Source: an uncultured Clostridia bacterium (lineage in GTDB: Bacteria; Bacillota; Clostridia; Christensenellales; Aristaeellaceae). From it: 17,185 nucleotides of DNA. The stretch's first letter is position 1, and each line of letters opens with the position of its first letter. A program made the position numbers and the translations under genes. Shown piece by piece: positions 7,683 through 15,382 of the stretch. Below the pieces are notes generated by a model. That model made no database searches. It was not told the origin of the DNA and saw only the letters and a list, made by a program, of their open reading frames with translations. Where the stretch lies: positions 1 through 17,185 of the forward strand of contig CAMOUF010000104.1 in the NCBI GenBank assembly GCA_946626395.1, written 5' to 3'.

Positions 7683-9106
7683 AGCAATTGCGAAAAAACA
7701 TCAACCGGGTGGCACTGTTTCTGTGCGCCCTGTTCGTGCTGCTGGCGGCATGGGGCGCTTACAGCCTGAACACCTACGGCAACCGCTGGTTTTCCTCTTC
7801 CGCCAACACCTTTGCCCGTTCCCGGAAAAAGGATGTGACGGCGGGGGATATCCTGGACCGCTCCGGCGTGGTGCTGGCCACCACTGTGGACGGCCAGCGG
7901 GTGTACCAGGGAGAGGCCGCCGCCCGCAGGGCCACGGTTCATGTGGTGGGCGACAGCGGATACAATGTGAACAACAGCGCCGAATCCTTTTTCGCCACCT
8001 ATCTGTACGGCTTTGATATGTCCTTCCTGGAGCGGCTGTCTTTCGCCATCCGGGGCGAACAGCGCCGGGGCGACACGGTGAAGCTGACCATCGACAGCCG
8101 CCTGGAAACCTATATCGCCTCCATCTTTCCCAGCGGCAAGGCCGGGGCGGTGGTGGTGATGAATTATCAGACCGGGGAAGTGCTGGCGGAGCAGTCCTTT
8201 CCCACCTTTGATCCCCAGTATATTTCCGCGTCTGTGAAAAGCGACCCGCAAAAGCCCTTTTATAACCGGGCCGTTCAGGGCCTGTATACCCCCGGCTCCA
8301 CCTTTAAAATGGTCACGGCGGCTTCGGTGATCCAGCATTTTTCGGATTACGCCGCCCGGCAGTTTCAGTGCGACGGGGTGCTGCAATTGGGCAATCGGGT
8401 GATTACCGACGCGGGCACCAATCTGAGCGAAAACAAAATCACCCGGCACGGGGCGCTTTCCTTGCAGCGGGCCTTCCAGGTGAGCTGCAACAACGCCTTC
8501 GCCCAGGCCGCCCTGCAATTGGGCGATCTGCGGCTGAAGAAAACCGCCGAGGATTTGGGATTCAACGATAATTTCCTGTTCCGGGATCTGGTGGTGGAAA
8601 ACTCCTCCTATCCCACGTTGAACCGCACCGACGGGGAAATCGCCTGGACAGGGGCGGGTCAAAGCGCCTTGACGGCGTCGCCTTTGCACATGTGCATGAT
8701 CGCCTCCGCCATCGCCAACAAGGGCGTGATGATGGAGCCCAGGCTGCTTTTGTCCGCCACCGCGCCCAACGGCACCCAGCGCACGGGATTTTCCACCCGG
8801 GAATACCGCCGCCCGCTGACCGCCGCCCAGGCCGAGGTGCTCAAGGAATACATGCGCGCCGTGGTGACCGGCGGCACCGGCACTGCCGCCAATATTCCCG
8901 GCACCAACGTCTGCGGCAAAACGGGCAGCGCGGAAATCGACGGCCAGGAATTTACCAATGCCTGGTTTGTGGGCTTTATGGACGAATCCGCCTCCCCCTA
9001 TGCTCTGTCCATCGTGGTGGAAAACGCGGGAGGCGGCGGCTCTGTGGCCGCGCCTATGGCGAAAAAAATATTTACCTGGATGCTGAAAAACGGATATATT
9101 CAGTAA
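7679..9106 (+). CDS. Class B penicillin-binding transpeptidase (PbpA-like)
   Basis: This enzyme crosslinks peptidoglycan stem peptides outside the membrane and is the cognate partner of the preceding SEDS protein. A single N-terminal anchor (about 11-30) is followed by a short, reduced N-terminal domain (GDILDRSG at 56-63 is the usual first motif) and a transpeptidase domain with all three active-site motifs: STFK (207-210), SCN (269-271) and KTG (414-416). At 475 residues it is close to actinobacterial PbpA and shorter than typical FtsI/PBP2 proteins, and no PASTA domain is present. The GTG start overlaps the SEDS stop by 4 bases (GTGA) with a G-rich Shine-Dalgarno site. A family A repeat begins at the base after its stop codon. 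Confidence 0.9.
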   Translation: MKQLRKNINRVALFLCALFVLLAAWGAYSLNTYGNRWFSSSANTFARSRKKDVTAGDILDRSGVVLATTVDGQRVYQGEAAARRATVHVVGDSGYNVNNSAESFFATYLYGFDMSFLERLSFAIRGEQRRGDTVKLTIDSRLETYIASIFPSGKAGAVVVMNYQTGEVLAEQSFPTFDPQYISASVKSDPQKPFYNRAVQGLYTPGSTFKMVTAASVIQHFSDYAARQFQCDGVLQLGNRVITDAGTNLSENKITRHGALSLQRAFQVSCNNAFAQAALQLGDLRLKKTAEDLGFNDNFLFRDLVVENSSYPTLNRTDGEIAWTGAGQSALTASPLHMCMIASAIANKGVMMEPRLLLSATAPNGTQRTGFSTREYRRPLTAAQAEVLKEYMRAVVTGGTGTAANIPGTNVCGKTGSAEIDGQEFTNAWFVGFMDESASPYALSIVVENAGGGGSVAAPMAKKIFTWMLKNGYIQ

Positions 9107-9202
9107 AGTTCTAAGTTCAAAGCTGATATAGTTTCATACGTATCAATCCGGTGATGCCAAGAGACGATTCTGCTTGGAACTTGGAACTTGAAACTTAGAA
9201 CT
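9107..9202. repeat. Heptad inverted repeat, family A, copy 3
   Basis: The perfect 11-bp termini AGTTCTAAGTT (9107-9117) and AACTTAGAACT (9192-9202) bound an AAGCTGATATAG core. The right arm runs in 7-base steps from about 9172 (TTGGAAC units). The element begins immediately after the pbp stop and ends 9 bases before the murQ Shine-Dalgarno site, so it fills almost the whole spacer between the two genes. Confidence 0.8.
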
Positions 9203-9225
9203 GAAAAACAAAGGAGCGAACAAAT

Positions 9226-10122
9226 ATGGCGGTGGATCTCAAAAAAATTGACACGGAAAAACGGAATGAACGCACCATGCACATCGACACCCTGTCCACC
9301 CTGGACATGGCGGCGCTGATCAATTCGGAGGATCACAAATGCGCCCAGGCGGTGAAGGAAGTGCTGCCGGAAATCGCCCAGGCCATCGACGTGATTTATG
9401 AAAAGCTGCGCCGGGGCGGGCGGCTGTTTTACGTGGGCGCGGGCACCTCGGGCCGCCTGGGGGTGCTGGACGCGGCGGAATGTCCCCCCACCTACGGGGT
9501 GGACCCGGGCCTGGTGGTGGGCCTGATCGCGGGCGGGCCTTCGGCATTCATCAAGGCAGTGGAAGGCGCGGAGGATAATGCCGAATTGGGAAAAGCCGAC
9601 CTGATGGAGCAGCATTTTTCCGGGGATGACGCCGTGGTGGGCATTGCCGCCAGCGGCCGCACGCCCTATGTCATCGGGGCCCTGGACTACGCCCGCTCCC
9701 TGGGGGCGCCTGCTATCGCCCTCACCTGCTGCCACAACAGCGCCATGGCGGAGCATGCGGATATTACCATCGCCCCGGTGCCGGGGCCGGAGGTGATCAC
9801 CGGGTCCTCCCGCATGAAAAGCGGCACCTGCCAGAAGCTGGTGCTGAATATGCTGTCCACCTGCGTGATGATCAAGCTGGGCAAGGTGTACGGCAATCTG
9901 ATGGTGGACGTGCAGGCCACCAATGAAAAGCTGCGCCATCGGGCAGTAAGCATCGTGTGCGCCGCCACCGGGGAAAGCGAGGAAGCCGCCCGGCAGGCCC
10001 TGGCCGCCTGCGGCTCCTCCTGCAAAACCGCCATCGTGATGCTGCTGCTGGGCCTGGAAGCGGACAAAGCAAAAGCCGCCCTGGAGGCGGCGGACGGACG
10101 GATCGCCCAGGCGATCAAATAA
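9226..10122 (+). CDS. murQ: N-acetylmuramic acid 6-phosphate etherase
   Basis: MurQ removes the lactyl ether from MurNAc-6-phosphate, giving GlcNAc-6-phosphate and D-lactate in the cytoplasm, the key step of MurNAc recycling. The SIS-fold signature GAGTSGRLGVLDAAECPPTYG at about 71-91 is intact, with the catalytic Glu in AAEC (E85) and the second Glu in GAEDN (E116). SGRTPYVIGAL and GSSRMKSGTCQKLVLNM complete the sugar-phosphate site, and TNEKLRHRAV follows as in the family. The 298-residue length is normal. AAGGAG (9211-9216) lies 9 bases before the ATG. It may share the upstream FHA-SEDS-PBP transcript through the A element, or have its own start. No MurP-type PTS gene is present, which makes the downstream kinase relevant. 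Confidence 0.95.
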   Translation: MAVDLKKIDTEKRNERTMHIDTLSTLDMAALINSEDHKCAQAVKEVLPEIAQAIDVIYEKLRRGGRLFYVGAGTSGRLGVLDAAECPPTYGVDPGLVVGLIAGGPSAFIKAVEGAEDNAELGKADLMEQHFSGDDAVVGIAASGRTPYVIGALDYARSLGAPAIALTCCHNSAMAEHADITIAPVPGPEVITGSSRMKSGTCQKLVLNMLSTCVMIKLGKVYGNLMVDVQATNEKLRHRAVSIVCAATGESEEAARQALAACGSSCKTAIVMLLLGLEADKAKAALEAADGRIAQAIK

Positions 10123-10159
10123 GGGAACTGGTCAGGGATTCAAGAGTGCATTCAGTCAG

Positions 10160-10327
10160 CAGGCAATGGGCAAAAGGCAATAGGCAATAGGAGATAGAGC
10201 GCGCAGCGTGAAGAGTTCAGAGATTATTGTCGTTCCAAGTCTGGATTCGTTCCTTTTGTGTGCTATATTCTCAGGACTCTGAACCCTGTATTACTCTCTC
10301 GTCTATTGCCTAATGCCTATTCGCCTA
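10160..10327. repeat. Heptad inverted repeat, family C (GGCAATA), full copy
   Basis: The left arm (10160-10198) is built of GGCAATA-type units at 7-base spacing and ends GGAGATAGAG. The right arm (10294-10327) holds the inverted units CTATTGCC, TAATGCC, TATTCGCC. Nested inside, GTTCAGAG (about 10215-10222) pairs with CTCTGAAC (about 10277-10284). It occupies most of the 281-base spacer between murQ and the kinase gene, which has no ORF of note. No family A or B sequence is present in it. Confidence 0.7.
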
Positions 10328-10403
10328 AATTTCCCTTCAAATCGATGCGAGTGAACTGATCGGAGGAATCATTCCTTACTATACAACCTGGAGATGAAAG
10401 CTG

Positions 10404-11318
10404 ATGTATTATTGCGGATGGGACGGCGGCGGCACCAAGACCGCCGTGTACGCGGTACACCCTGATGGAAAGCTGATGGCCTCCGTGGATTTTGGGCCCT
10501 TGAACCCCAACGGCTCCACCCCGGAGATCGTGGAAAACACCATTCGGGACTGCGTGAATTGGATGGCGCTGCTGCCGGGAGGCCTGCAGGGCTGCTGGGG
10601 CCTGGTGATCGGTGCGGCAGGGGTCAGCAACCGGGCCGCCGCCCGGCTGGTGGAGGATACCGTCAGAAACTGCGGGTATAATGGCGGGCTCAAGCTGATG
10701 GGCGACCAGGAAATCATGCTGGCCGGTGCGGTGGAAGGACCGGGGGCGATTCTTATCGCCGGAACGGGGGCCATCTGCTTTGGCCGGGATGAAAAAGGAA
10801 ACCATTTCCGCACCGGCGGCTATGGCTATCTGATCGATGACGGCGGCAGCGGCTACGCCATCGGCCGGGATATACTGGCCAGCGTGGTGCGCGCCTTTGA
10901 CGGCAGAGGGGAAAAGACTGTTTTGACGGAGCTGCTGCTGCGGGAATTGAACGCCGTGGATATTGGCGGGGTGATCACCTGGCTATACGGCAAGGATACG
11001 GGCCGCAAGGAAATTGCCCATCTGGCTCCGCTGCTGATGGAGGCCCTGGCGCAAAAGGATGCCGTGGCCCAGGCCATCGTCACGAAAGCGGCGCAGGATT
11101 TAAGCGACCTGGTGATCACCTCCTGGCGCAAATCCGGCCTGCGGGGAGGCGAGCTGGCCTACTGCGGCAGTATCCTGGAGCATTTTTCCGAAATTCAAAG
11201 CCAGCTCACCCAGCGGTTAAAAACGAGCCTGCCCGCCCTGTCCATCATTCCCCCCCGCCGCTGCGCCGCCTTCGGCGCGGCCATGCTGGCTATCGAGGCC
11301 TTCGCCCTGAGACAGTAA
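10404..11318 (+). CDS. BadF/BadG-type amino-sugar kinase (GlcNAc/MurNAc kinase)
   Basis: This 304-residue ASKHA-fold kinase has the phosphate-1 loop DGGGTKT (7-13), a catalytic-region Asp in GDQE (100-103), the phosphate-2 loop IAGTGAICFG (118-127), GGYGYLIDDGGSGYAIGRDIL and an adenosine-site GELAYCGSIL. These features mark the BadF/BadG/BcrA/BcrD family branch that includes GlcNAc kinase and clostridial MurK, which phosphorylates both MurNAc and GlcNAc at O6. Lying directly after murQ, it would supply the MurNAc-6-phosphate that MurQ uses. Specificity is inferred from context and is not readable from motifs. The start has GGAG 10 bases upstream. The terminal stop is followed after 7 bases by a truncated family C repeat. 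Confidence 0.85.
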   Translation: MYYCGWDGGGTKTAVYAVHPDGKLMASVDFGPLNPNGSTPEIVENTIRDCVNWMALLPGGLQGCWGLVIGAAGVSNRAAARLVEDTVRNCGYNGGLKLMGDQEIMLAGAVEGPGAILIAGTGAICFGRDEKGNHFRTGGYGYLIDDGGSGYAIGRDILASVVRAFDGRGEKTVLTELLLRELNAVDIGGVITWLYGKDTGRKEIAHLAPLLMEALAQKDAVAQAIVTKAAQDLSDLVITSWRKSGLRGGELAYCGSILEHFSEIQSQLTQRLKTSLPALSIIPPRRCAAFGAAMLAIEAFALRQ

Positions 11319-11325
11319 GGGGGAG

Positions 11326-11395
11326 AGCAATAGGCAACAGGCAGCAAGCAGGCAATAGGCAGTAGGAGAGAGCAAGCAGAGTTCAGGGTACAGAT
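11326..11395. repeat. Half of a family C heptad element
   Basis: Units CAATAGG, CAACAGG, CAGCAAG, then CAATAGG and CAGTAGG (11328-11366) match the left arm of the full C element, including the following GGAGAGAGC and AGAGTTCAG core. The inverted right arm (TATTGCC units) is absent. A family B half-element takes its place 65 bases further on. Confidence 0.6.
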
Positions 11396-11460
11396 CATTC
11401 AGTCCCATCAGATTGCAGGCAGTCATGGAAAACAAATTGATCTGCGCTTTCATAACTATT

Positions 11461-11496
11461 AACTCCTCACTCCTCACTCCTAACTCCTCACTTCTC
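11461..11496. repeat. Half of a family B heptad element overlapping a stop codon
   Basis: Five exact 7-base steps are seen: AACTCCT, CACTCCT, CACTCCT, AACTCCT, CACTTCT. The preceding ATAACTATT matches the inner flank of the right arm of B copy 2 (15442-15449). The opposite B arm is missing. The minus-strand serine hydrolase ends inside it: its last two codons and TGA (11490-11488) are read from the heptads. Confidence 0.7.
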
Positions 11497-12594
11497 CAGT
11501 CCTTCGTACATCAGATCCCGAATGGCGGGATGGAATTCGTAATAGGCCCGGTTCATGTTCAGCACATGCTGAACGTAAAAGGCGGCCAGGCGGTTGTCTG
11601 GATCCATCAGCACCCAGGCCCCGGCGGCCCCGTCCCAGCCGAATTCCCCCAGGGGGCTGCGGGAGGAGGCGGGGTCCAGCAGGGTGCGTACCCCCAGGCC
11701 GTAGCCATAGCCCCGCTTATGCTTGACCTTCAGCCAGTCCGTCCAGGCAGGGCCGGATTGCCGGTTGCGCCGCATGTCGTCAATGGAGGCCTGGGTCAGG
11801 ACGCGGGCGCCGTTGGCCCCCACGCCAAAGTTGGCCAGGGCGTCGGCCAATAGGATATAGCTGTCCGCGTCGCCCATGAGCCCGCCGCCGCCGCTGTCGT
11901 AGCGGGGCATGGAGGACAGCCCGTCCCGCCGGTTGGGCACGGGCACGATGCGGCCCTCCTCTTGCACCGCGTATTGGGGGGCCAGCCGGGACAGCTGGCC
12001 CTCGTCGGGATGGAAGGTCAGGTCCTGGATGCCAAGGGGCTTGAGCACCCGTTCCCGAGCCAGAACGCTCAGGGGCTTGCCTGCCGCAACCTCCACAATG
12101 GCCCCCACCACGTCGTGGCACAGGCTGTAACGGAACCCCAGGCCGGGGTCAAAGTGCAGGGGCTTTTCCGCAAAGGCCGAGGCCGTTTCCACGGGGCCTG
12201 CGTCCCCGTTTTTTTCCCGGATCAGCCGTTGGATGGCCGGGGCCTGGGTGTCATAGTCCAGGCCGCCCTGCATGGCCATCAGGTGCTCCAGGGTCATTTC
12301 CGTCCGGGCGGGGCGCACTTTGTCCCCCTCCTGAACGGTCAGATGGGCGAAAGCGGGCAGGTATTTGGAAACGGGGTCGGCAAGGCTTAGCGCCCCTTCC
12401 TCGATCAGCTGCATGGTCACCGTCATGGTCAGCACCTTGGTGGCGGAATACAGCCAATAGGTTTCCCCGCCCCGGGCGGCCCCGGCCTGATGGCGGTAAA
12501 TTTCCCGGTGATCCTGCCGCACGATCATTTCGCACCCCGGCACGCCTTCTCCCGCCAGGGTGTCCAGATACTTGGTCAGCTTGGTAAAATCCAT
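11488..12594 (-). CDS. Serine hydrolase of the beta-lactamase / D,D-peptidase fold
   Basis: This 368-residue protein has no signal peptide, so it is probably cytoplasmic. The nucleophile motif is SATK (50-53) within YWLYSATKVLTMTV, the class C beta-lactamase-like SxxK. MTLEHLMAMQGGLDYD is the usual H-L-L-x-x-x-G-G segment. The second motif reads YSL (156-158) instead of YxN, and the third-motif region reads GWDGAAGAW (319-327) in place of HxG/KTG. Family members include esterases, D-aminopeptidases and EstB-like enzymes, so substrate and reaction cannot be fixed. The neighbourhood suggests a peptide or wall-fragment substrate, which is an inference. The ATG at 12594 is preceded by AAGAAGG 7 bases upstream. 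Confidence 0.8.
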   Translation of the reverse strand: MDFTKLTKYLDTLAGEGVPGCEMIVRQDHREIYRHQAGAARGGETYWLYSATKVLTMTVTMQLIEEGALSLADPVSKYLPAFAHLTVQEGDKVRPARTEMTLEHLMAMQGGLDYDTQAPAIQRLIREKNGDAGPVETASAFAEKPLHFDPGLGFRYSLCHDVVGAIVEVAAGKPLSVLARERVLKPLGIQDLTFHPDEGQLSRLAPQYAVQEEGRIVPVPNRRDGLSSMPRYDSGGGGLMGDADSYILLADALANFGVGANGARVLTQASIDDMRRNRQSGPAWTDWLKVKHKRGYGYGLGVRTLLDPASSRSPLGEFGWDGAAGAWVLMDPDNRLAAFYVQHVLNMNRAYYEFHPAIRDLMYEGLEK

Positions 12595-12624
12595 GTCCGC
12601 GCCTTCTTTCAGAGGGGGTGTTTG

Positions 12625-12723
12625 CAGTTCTAAGTTCTAAGCTGGTTTTGATGAGAACAAAAATGCCGTACCGATCTTAAGTGACTATTTCGCATGGAAC
12701 TTAGAACTTGGAACTTAGAACTG
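12625..12723. repeat. Heptad inverted repeat, family A, copy 4 (best preserved)
   Basis: Perfect 13-bp termini CAGTTCTAAGTTC (12625-12637) and GAACTTAGAACTG (12711-12723). The left arm has two AGTTCTA units then AAGCTGGTTTTG, and the right arm has units AACTTAG, AACTTGG, AACTTAG. The core shares AGTGACTATTTCGC with copy 1. It lies in the divergent spacer between the serine hydrolase and the epimerase, upstream of both. Confidence 0.8.
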
Positions 12724-12800
12724 GAAAAACCGTAAAATTGTTCCGACCGTCCTATTATACCATACCTTGAAACGAATCCGCAATCAGGAGGAAACACCTT

Positions 12801-13895
12801 ATGAAAATTGCCGCCATAGAATGGGGCCGGGTTTCCATCCCGCTCCGCACGCCCTTTAAAACCGCCCTGCGCACCGTGGACAGCGTGGAGGACATTATTG
12901 TAAAAATCACCGCCGACACCGGGGAGGAGGGCTTCGGGGAAGCCCCGCCCACCGGCGTGATCACCGGGGATACTGCCGAGGCCATCTGCGGGGCGCTGAA
13001 GCATCACCTGGCCCCTTCGCTCCTTGGCTGGGATATGGACGATTTTGAAGGGGCCTGCAGGCGGGTGCAAACCGCCCTGGTGCACAACACCAGCGCCAAA
13101 GCCGCCGTGGACATGGCCCTGTGGGATCTGTACGGCAAGCGCTATGGGATGCCCGTGTTCCGGATGCTGGGCGGCGGGAAAACCCATATCGTGTCGGATA
13201 TTACCGTCAGCGTGAATCCCCCGGAGGAAATGGCCCGGGACGCCAAAATCGCCGTGGAGCGGGGCTTTGACTGCATCAAGGTGAAGGTGGGCGTGAACCC
13301 GGCCCTGGATGTGGAGCGCCTGGCCGCCATCCGCGCTGCGGTGCCCCCGGAAACCGTTCTGCGCATTGACGCCAACCAGGCCTGGACGCCCAAGGAGGCC
13401 GTGCGCATCTTAAACGGCATGCAGGAAAAGGGCCTGGAAATCGAGCTGGTGGAGCAGCCTGTGAAAGCCCATGATCTGGAAGGACTGAAATATGTCACTG
13501 AGCGCAGCTTCGTGCCCGTGCTGGCGGACGAGGCTGTGTTCGGTCCGGAGGACGCCCTGAAAATTTTGCAGACCCGGGCCGCGGATCTTATCAACATTAA
13601 ATTGATGAAGTGCGGCGGCATCACCAACGCCCTGAAAATCGTCACCCTGGCGGAGCTGTTCGGGGTGGAATGCATGATCGGCTGCATGCTGGAGGGGCCC
13701 GTGGCCGTCAATGCCGCCGCTCACCTGGCCTGCGCCAAATCCGTGATCACCAAGGTGGATCTGGACGGCCCCATGCTCTGCGCATCCAACCCCGTTCACG
13801 GCGGCAGCCGCTTTGAGGGCAAGGATATCTTCATGACCGAAGCCCCCGGCCTGGGCGTTGAAAAAGTGGATGGCGTTGCGTATAGAACACTTTAA
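12801..13895 (+). CDS. Dipeptide epimerase, L-Ala-D/L-Glu epimerase type (enolase superfamily)
   Basis: This 364-residue member of the mandelate racemase / muconate lactonizing enzyme group has the dipeptide-epimerase arrangement: KVK (160-162, second Lys catalytic), RIDANQAW with metal ligand D190, VEQPV with E218, ADEAVF with D243, and INIKLMKCGG with catalytic K267. The DLDGPML segment at 320-326 is where this subgroup has the D-x-D that holds the substrate amino group. Each position sits one residue from the B. subtilis YkfB numbering, so the catalytic set is complete. The expected reaction is epimerising L-Ala-D-Glu from murein peptides to L-Ala-L-Glu for peptidase breakdown, though the exact dipeptide range is not readable. 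AGGAGG precedes the ATG by 9 bases. Confidence 0.88.
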   Translation: MKIAAIEWGRVSIPLRTPFKTALRTVDSVEDIIVKITADTGEEGFGEAPPTGVITGDTAEAICGALKHHLAPSLLGWDMDDFEGACRRVQTALVHNTSAKAAVDMALWDLYGKRYGMPVFRMLGGGKTHIVSDITVSVNPPEEMARDAKIAVERGFDCIKVKVGVNPALDVERLAAIRAAVPPETVLRIDANQAWTPKEAVRILNGMQEKGLEIELVEQPVKAHDLEGLKYVTERSFVPVLADEAVFGPEDALKILQTRAADLINIKLMKCGGITNALKIVTLAELFGVECMIGCMLEGPVAVNAAAHLACAKSVITKVDLDGPMLCASNPVHGGSRFEGKDIFMTEAPGLGVEKVDGVAYRTL

Positions 13896-13897
13896 GT

Positions 13898-13991
13898 CAG
13901 TGAGGAGTTAGGAATGAGGAGTTAGGAGTTGAAAATGTTTATACATACGCAAACTTTTAACTCCTCACTTCTAACTCCTCACTCCTCACTG
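13898..13991. repeat. Heptad inverted repeat, family B, copy 1
   Basis: The left arm (13898-13935) begins CAGTGAGGAG and steps through AGTTAGG, AATGAGG and AGTTAGG units. The right arm (13955-13991) is its near-complete inverted copy ending CTCCTCACTG. The loop is about 19 bases. It starts 3 bases after the epimerase stop and ends about 20 bases before the Shine-Dalgarno site of the transglutaminase gene, filling the spacer. It would form a long hairpin in the intercistronic RNA. Confidence 0.8.
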
Positions 13992-14023
13992 ATTGAAGGC
14001 CTTCTTGAAGAAAGGAGTTTCCC

Positions 14024-15382
14024 ATGTCCGACCGTTATTTGGAATCGCTGGTTTGTCCCTTGCCGGAGGATATTGCCCGGCTGAAAGGGGCGGGGGAATA
14101 TGATCTGGCGCTGGCGCTGATCCGGCGCCGGCTGGGGCAGCCGCTGCCCGAAATGCTGAAAACCCGGCTGGAAGCGGAGGCGTATCTCCTTCCCCAGCTA
14201 TCTGAGCAGTATTCGCTGACGGAAGCGGAATTGCTTTCCCGGCTTCAGGAGAAAGTAGAGGATTTTACTCCGGAGGAGCTGCACGGCCTGCTGCTGGACG
14301 GCCTGCTGGATTTTCGATATATCAACGGCCAGCGCAGGTATTTTCACCGCCTGCCCAATTCCCTGGTCAAATCCCTGCCTTCCCTGAAACGCCGCCTGAA
14401 AGCCGGACAAAGCGCGGGCGGCCATCCGGAACAGGCGGACATGCTCCGGCGCATGAAGGAGCAGGATATTGTGTTCCGCTACCGCCTCCGGGGGGTGATC
14501 CGGGTAAACGCTCCGACCCCCGGGGAAACCTACCGTGTCCATCTGCCCCTGGCCGCCCAAAGCATGCAGCAGGAGGAAGCGAAGGACATCGTCTGCGACC
14601 ATTCCATCCTCCATTTGGATGGCCCGGAAGCGCCCCAGCGCACCCTGTACACGGAATCCCAGGGCGAGCTGGTGACACTGGAATTCACCGTGACCCAGCG
14701 GCCCCGGTATGTTAACGCCCTGGACGAGGGTGTCAAAGGCCCCGTTTATCCCCGTGCCCGTCCGGTATGCCCCGATGATCTCATGGAAATCCCGCCTCAT
14801 TTGACCTTTACGCCTTATCTGCGTTCCCTGGCAGAGCAAACGCGGGGAGAGGAACAGGACCCCGTCCGGGCCGCCTGGGCCTTCTATCGCTATGTCACAG
14901 AGCAGGTGAACTATTCCTTCATGCCGCCCTATCTCCTTTTGGAAAGCGGCGCGGAATACACCGCTGTGAACCTGCGGGGGGACTGCGGCCTGCAGGCGCT
15001 TTTGTTCATCGCCCTGTGCAGGATCAGCGGCATTCCCGCCCGCTGGCAAAGCGGCCTGTGCGCCGAGCCGGGGGACGTGGGCAGCCATGACTGGGCGGAG
15101 TTTTTCAGTCCGCGCCTGGGCTGGCTGCCGGTGGACTGCTCCTTTGGAGGCAGCGCTTTCCGGGCGGGGAACGAAGCGGCCCACCGCTTCTATTTTGGCA
15201 ATCTGGACCCCTGGCGCATGGTGGCCAACCGGACGTATTTTTCGCCGCTGCGCCCCGAAAAAAAATTCCCCCGGGCTGATCCCTACGACAGCCAGCGAGG
15301 GGAAATCGAAACGAAAAACGGCGGACTCAAGCCCGCCGAGTTTTCCACAGAATGGACCATGCTGTGGCATGAAAATAAGTGA
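14024..15382 (+). CDS. Transglutaminase-like cysteine protein with an uncharacterised N-terminal region
   Basis: The 452-residue product lacks a signal peptide or membrane segment and is predicted cytoplasmic. The C-terminal third is a transglutaminase-like core with a full triad: C321 in RGDCGLQALLFIALCRISGIPARWQSG, H355 in SHDWAEFF and D371 in WLPVDCSFGG. Such proteins act as transglutaminases, proteases or peptidases on acyl groups. The first 300 residues are helical, then beta-rich, with no domain recognised; they contain a proline-rich APTPGETYRVHLPL stretch seen ahead of many such cores. It lies downstream of the epimerase across a B hairpin and may be co-transcribed, hinting at a peptide substrate. 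AAGGAG lies 8 bases before the ATG. The stop codon is part of B copy 2. Confidence 0.8.
   Translation: MSDRYLESLVCPLPEDIARLKGAGEYDLALALIRRRLGQPLPEMLKTRLEAEAYLLPQLSEQYSLTEAELLSRLQEKVEDFTPEELHGLLLDGLLDFRYINGQRRYFHRLPNSLVKSLPSLKRRLKAGQSAGGHPEQADMLRRMKEQDIVFRYRLRGVIRVNAPTPGETYRVHLPLAAQSMQQEEAKDIVCDHSILHLDGPEAPQRTLYTESQGELVTLEFTVTQRPRYVNALDEGVKGPVYPRARPVCPDDLMEIPPHLTFTPYLRSLAEQTRGEEQDPVRAAWAFYRYVTEQVNYSFMPPYLLLESGAEYTAVNLRGDCGLQALLFIALCRISGIPARWQSGLCAEPGDVGSHDWAEFFSPRLGWLPVDCSFGGSAFRAGNEAAHRFYFGNLDPWRMVANRTYFSPLRPEKKFPRADPYDSQRGEIETKNGGLKPAEFSTEWTMLWHENK

Noticed and set aside
7556..8689. 377-codon minus-strand frame opposite the PBP gene
   Set aside because: It mirrors the PBP codons, contains no recognisable motif and has no supported Shine-Dalgarno start.
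11461..11496. Tandem units that could be taken for a CRISPR fragment
   Set aside because: The units are 7 bases with no spacers between them; no CRISPR repeat-spacer pattern exists anywhere in the window.
12708..12738. Promoter at the edge of A copy 4 driving the epimerase (TTGGAA, 19-bp gap, TAAAAT)
   Set aside because: The spacer is too long and the -35 is part of a heptad unit repeated elsewhere without a promoter, so the evidence is too weak to call.
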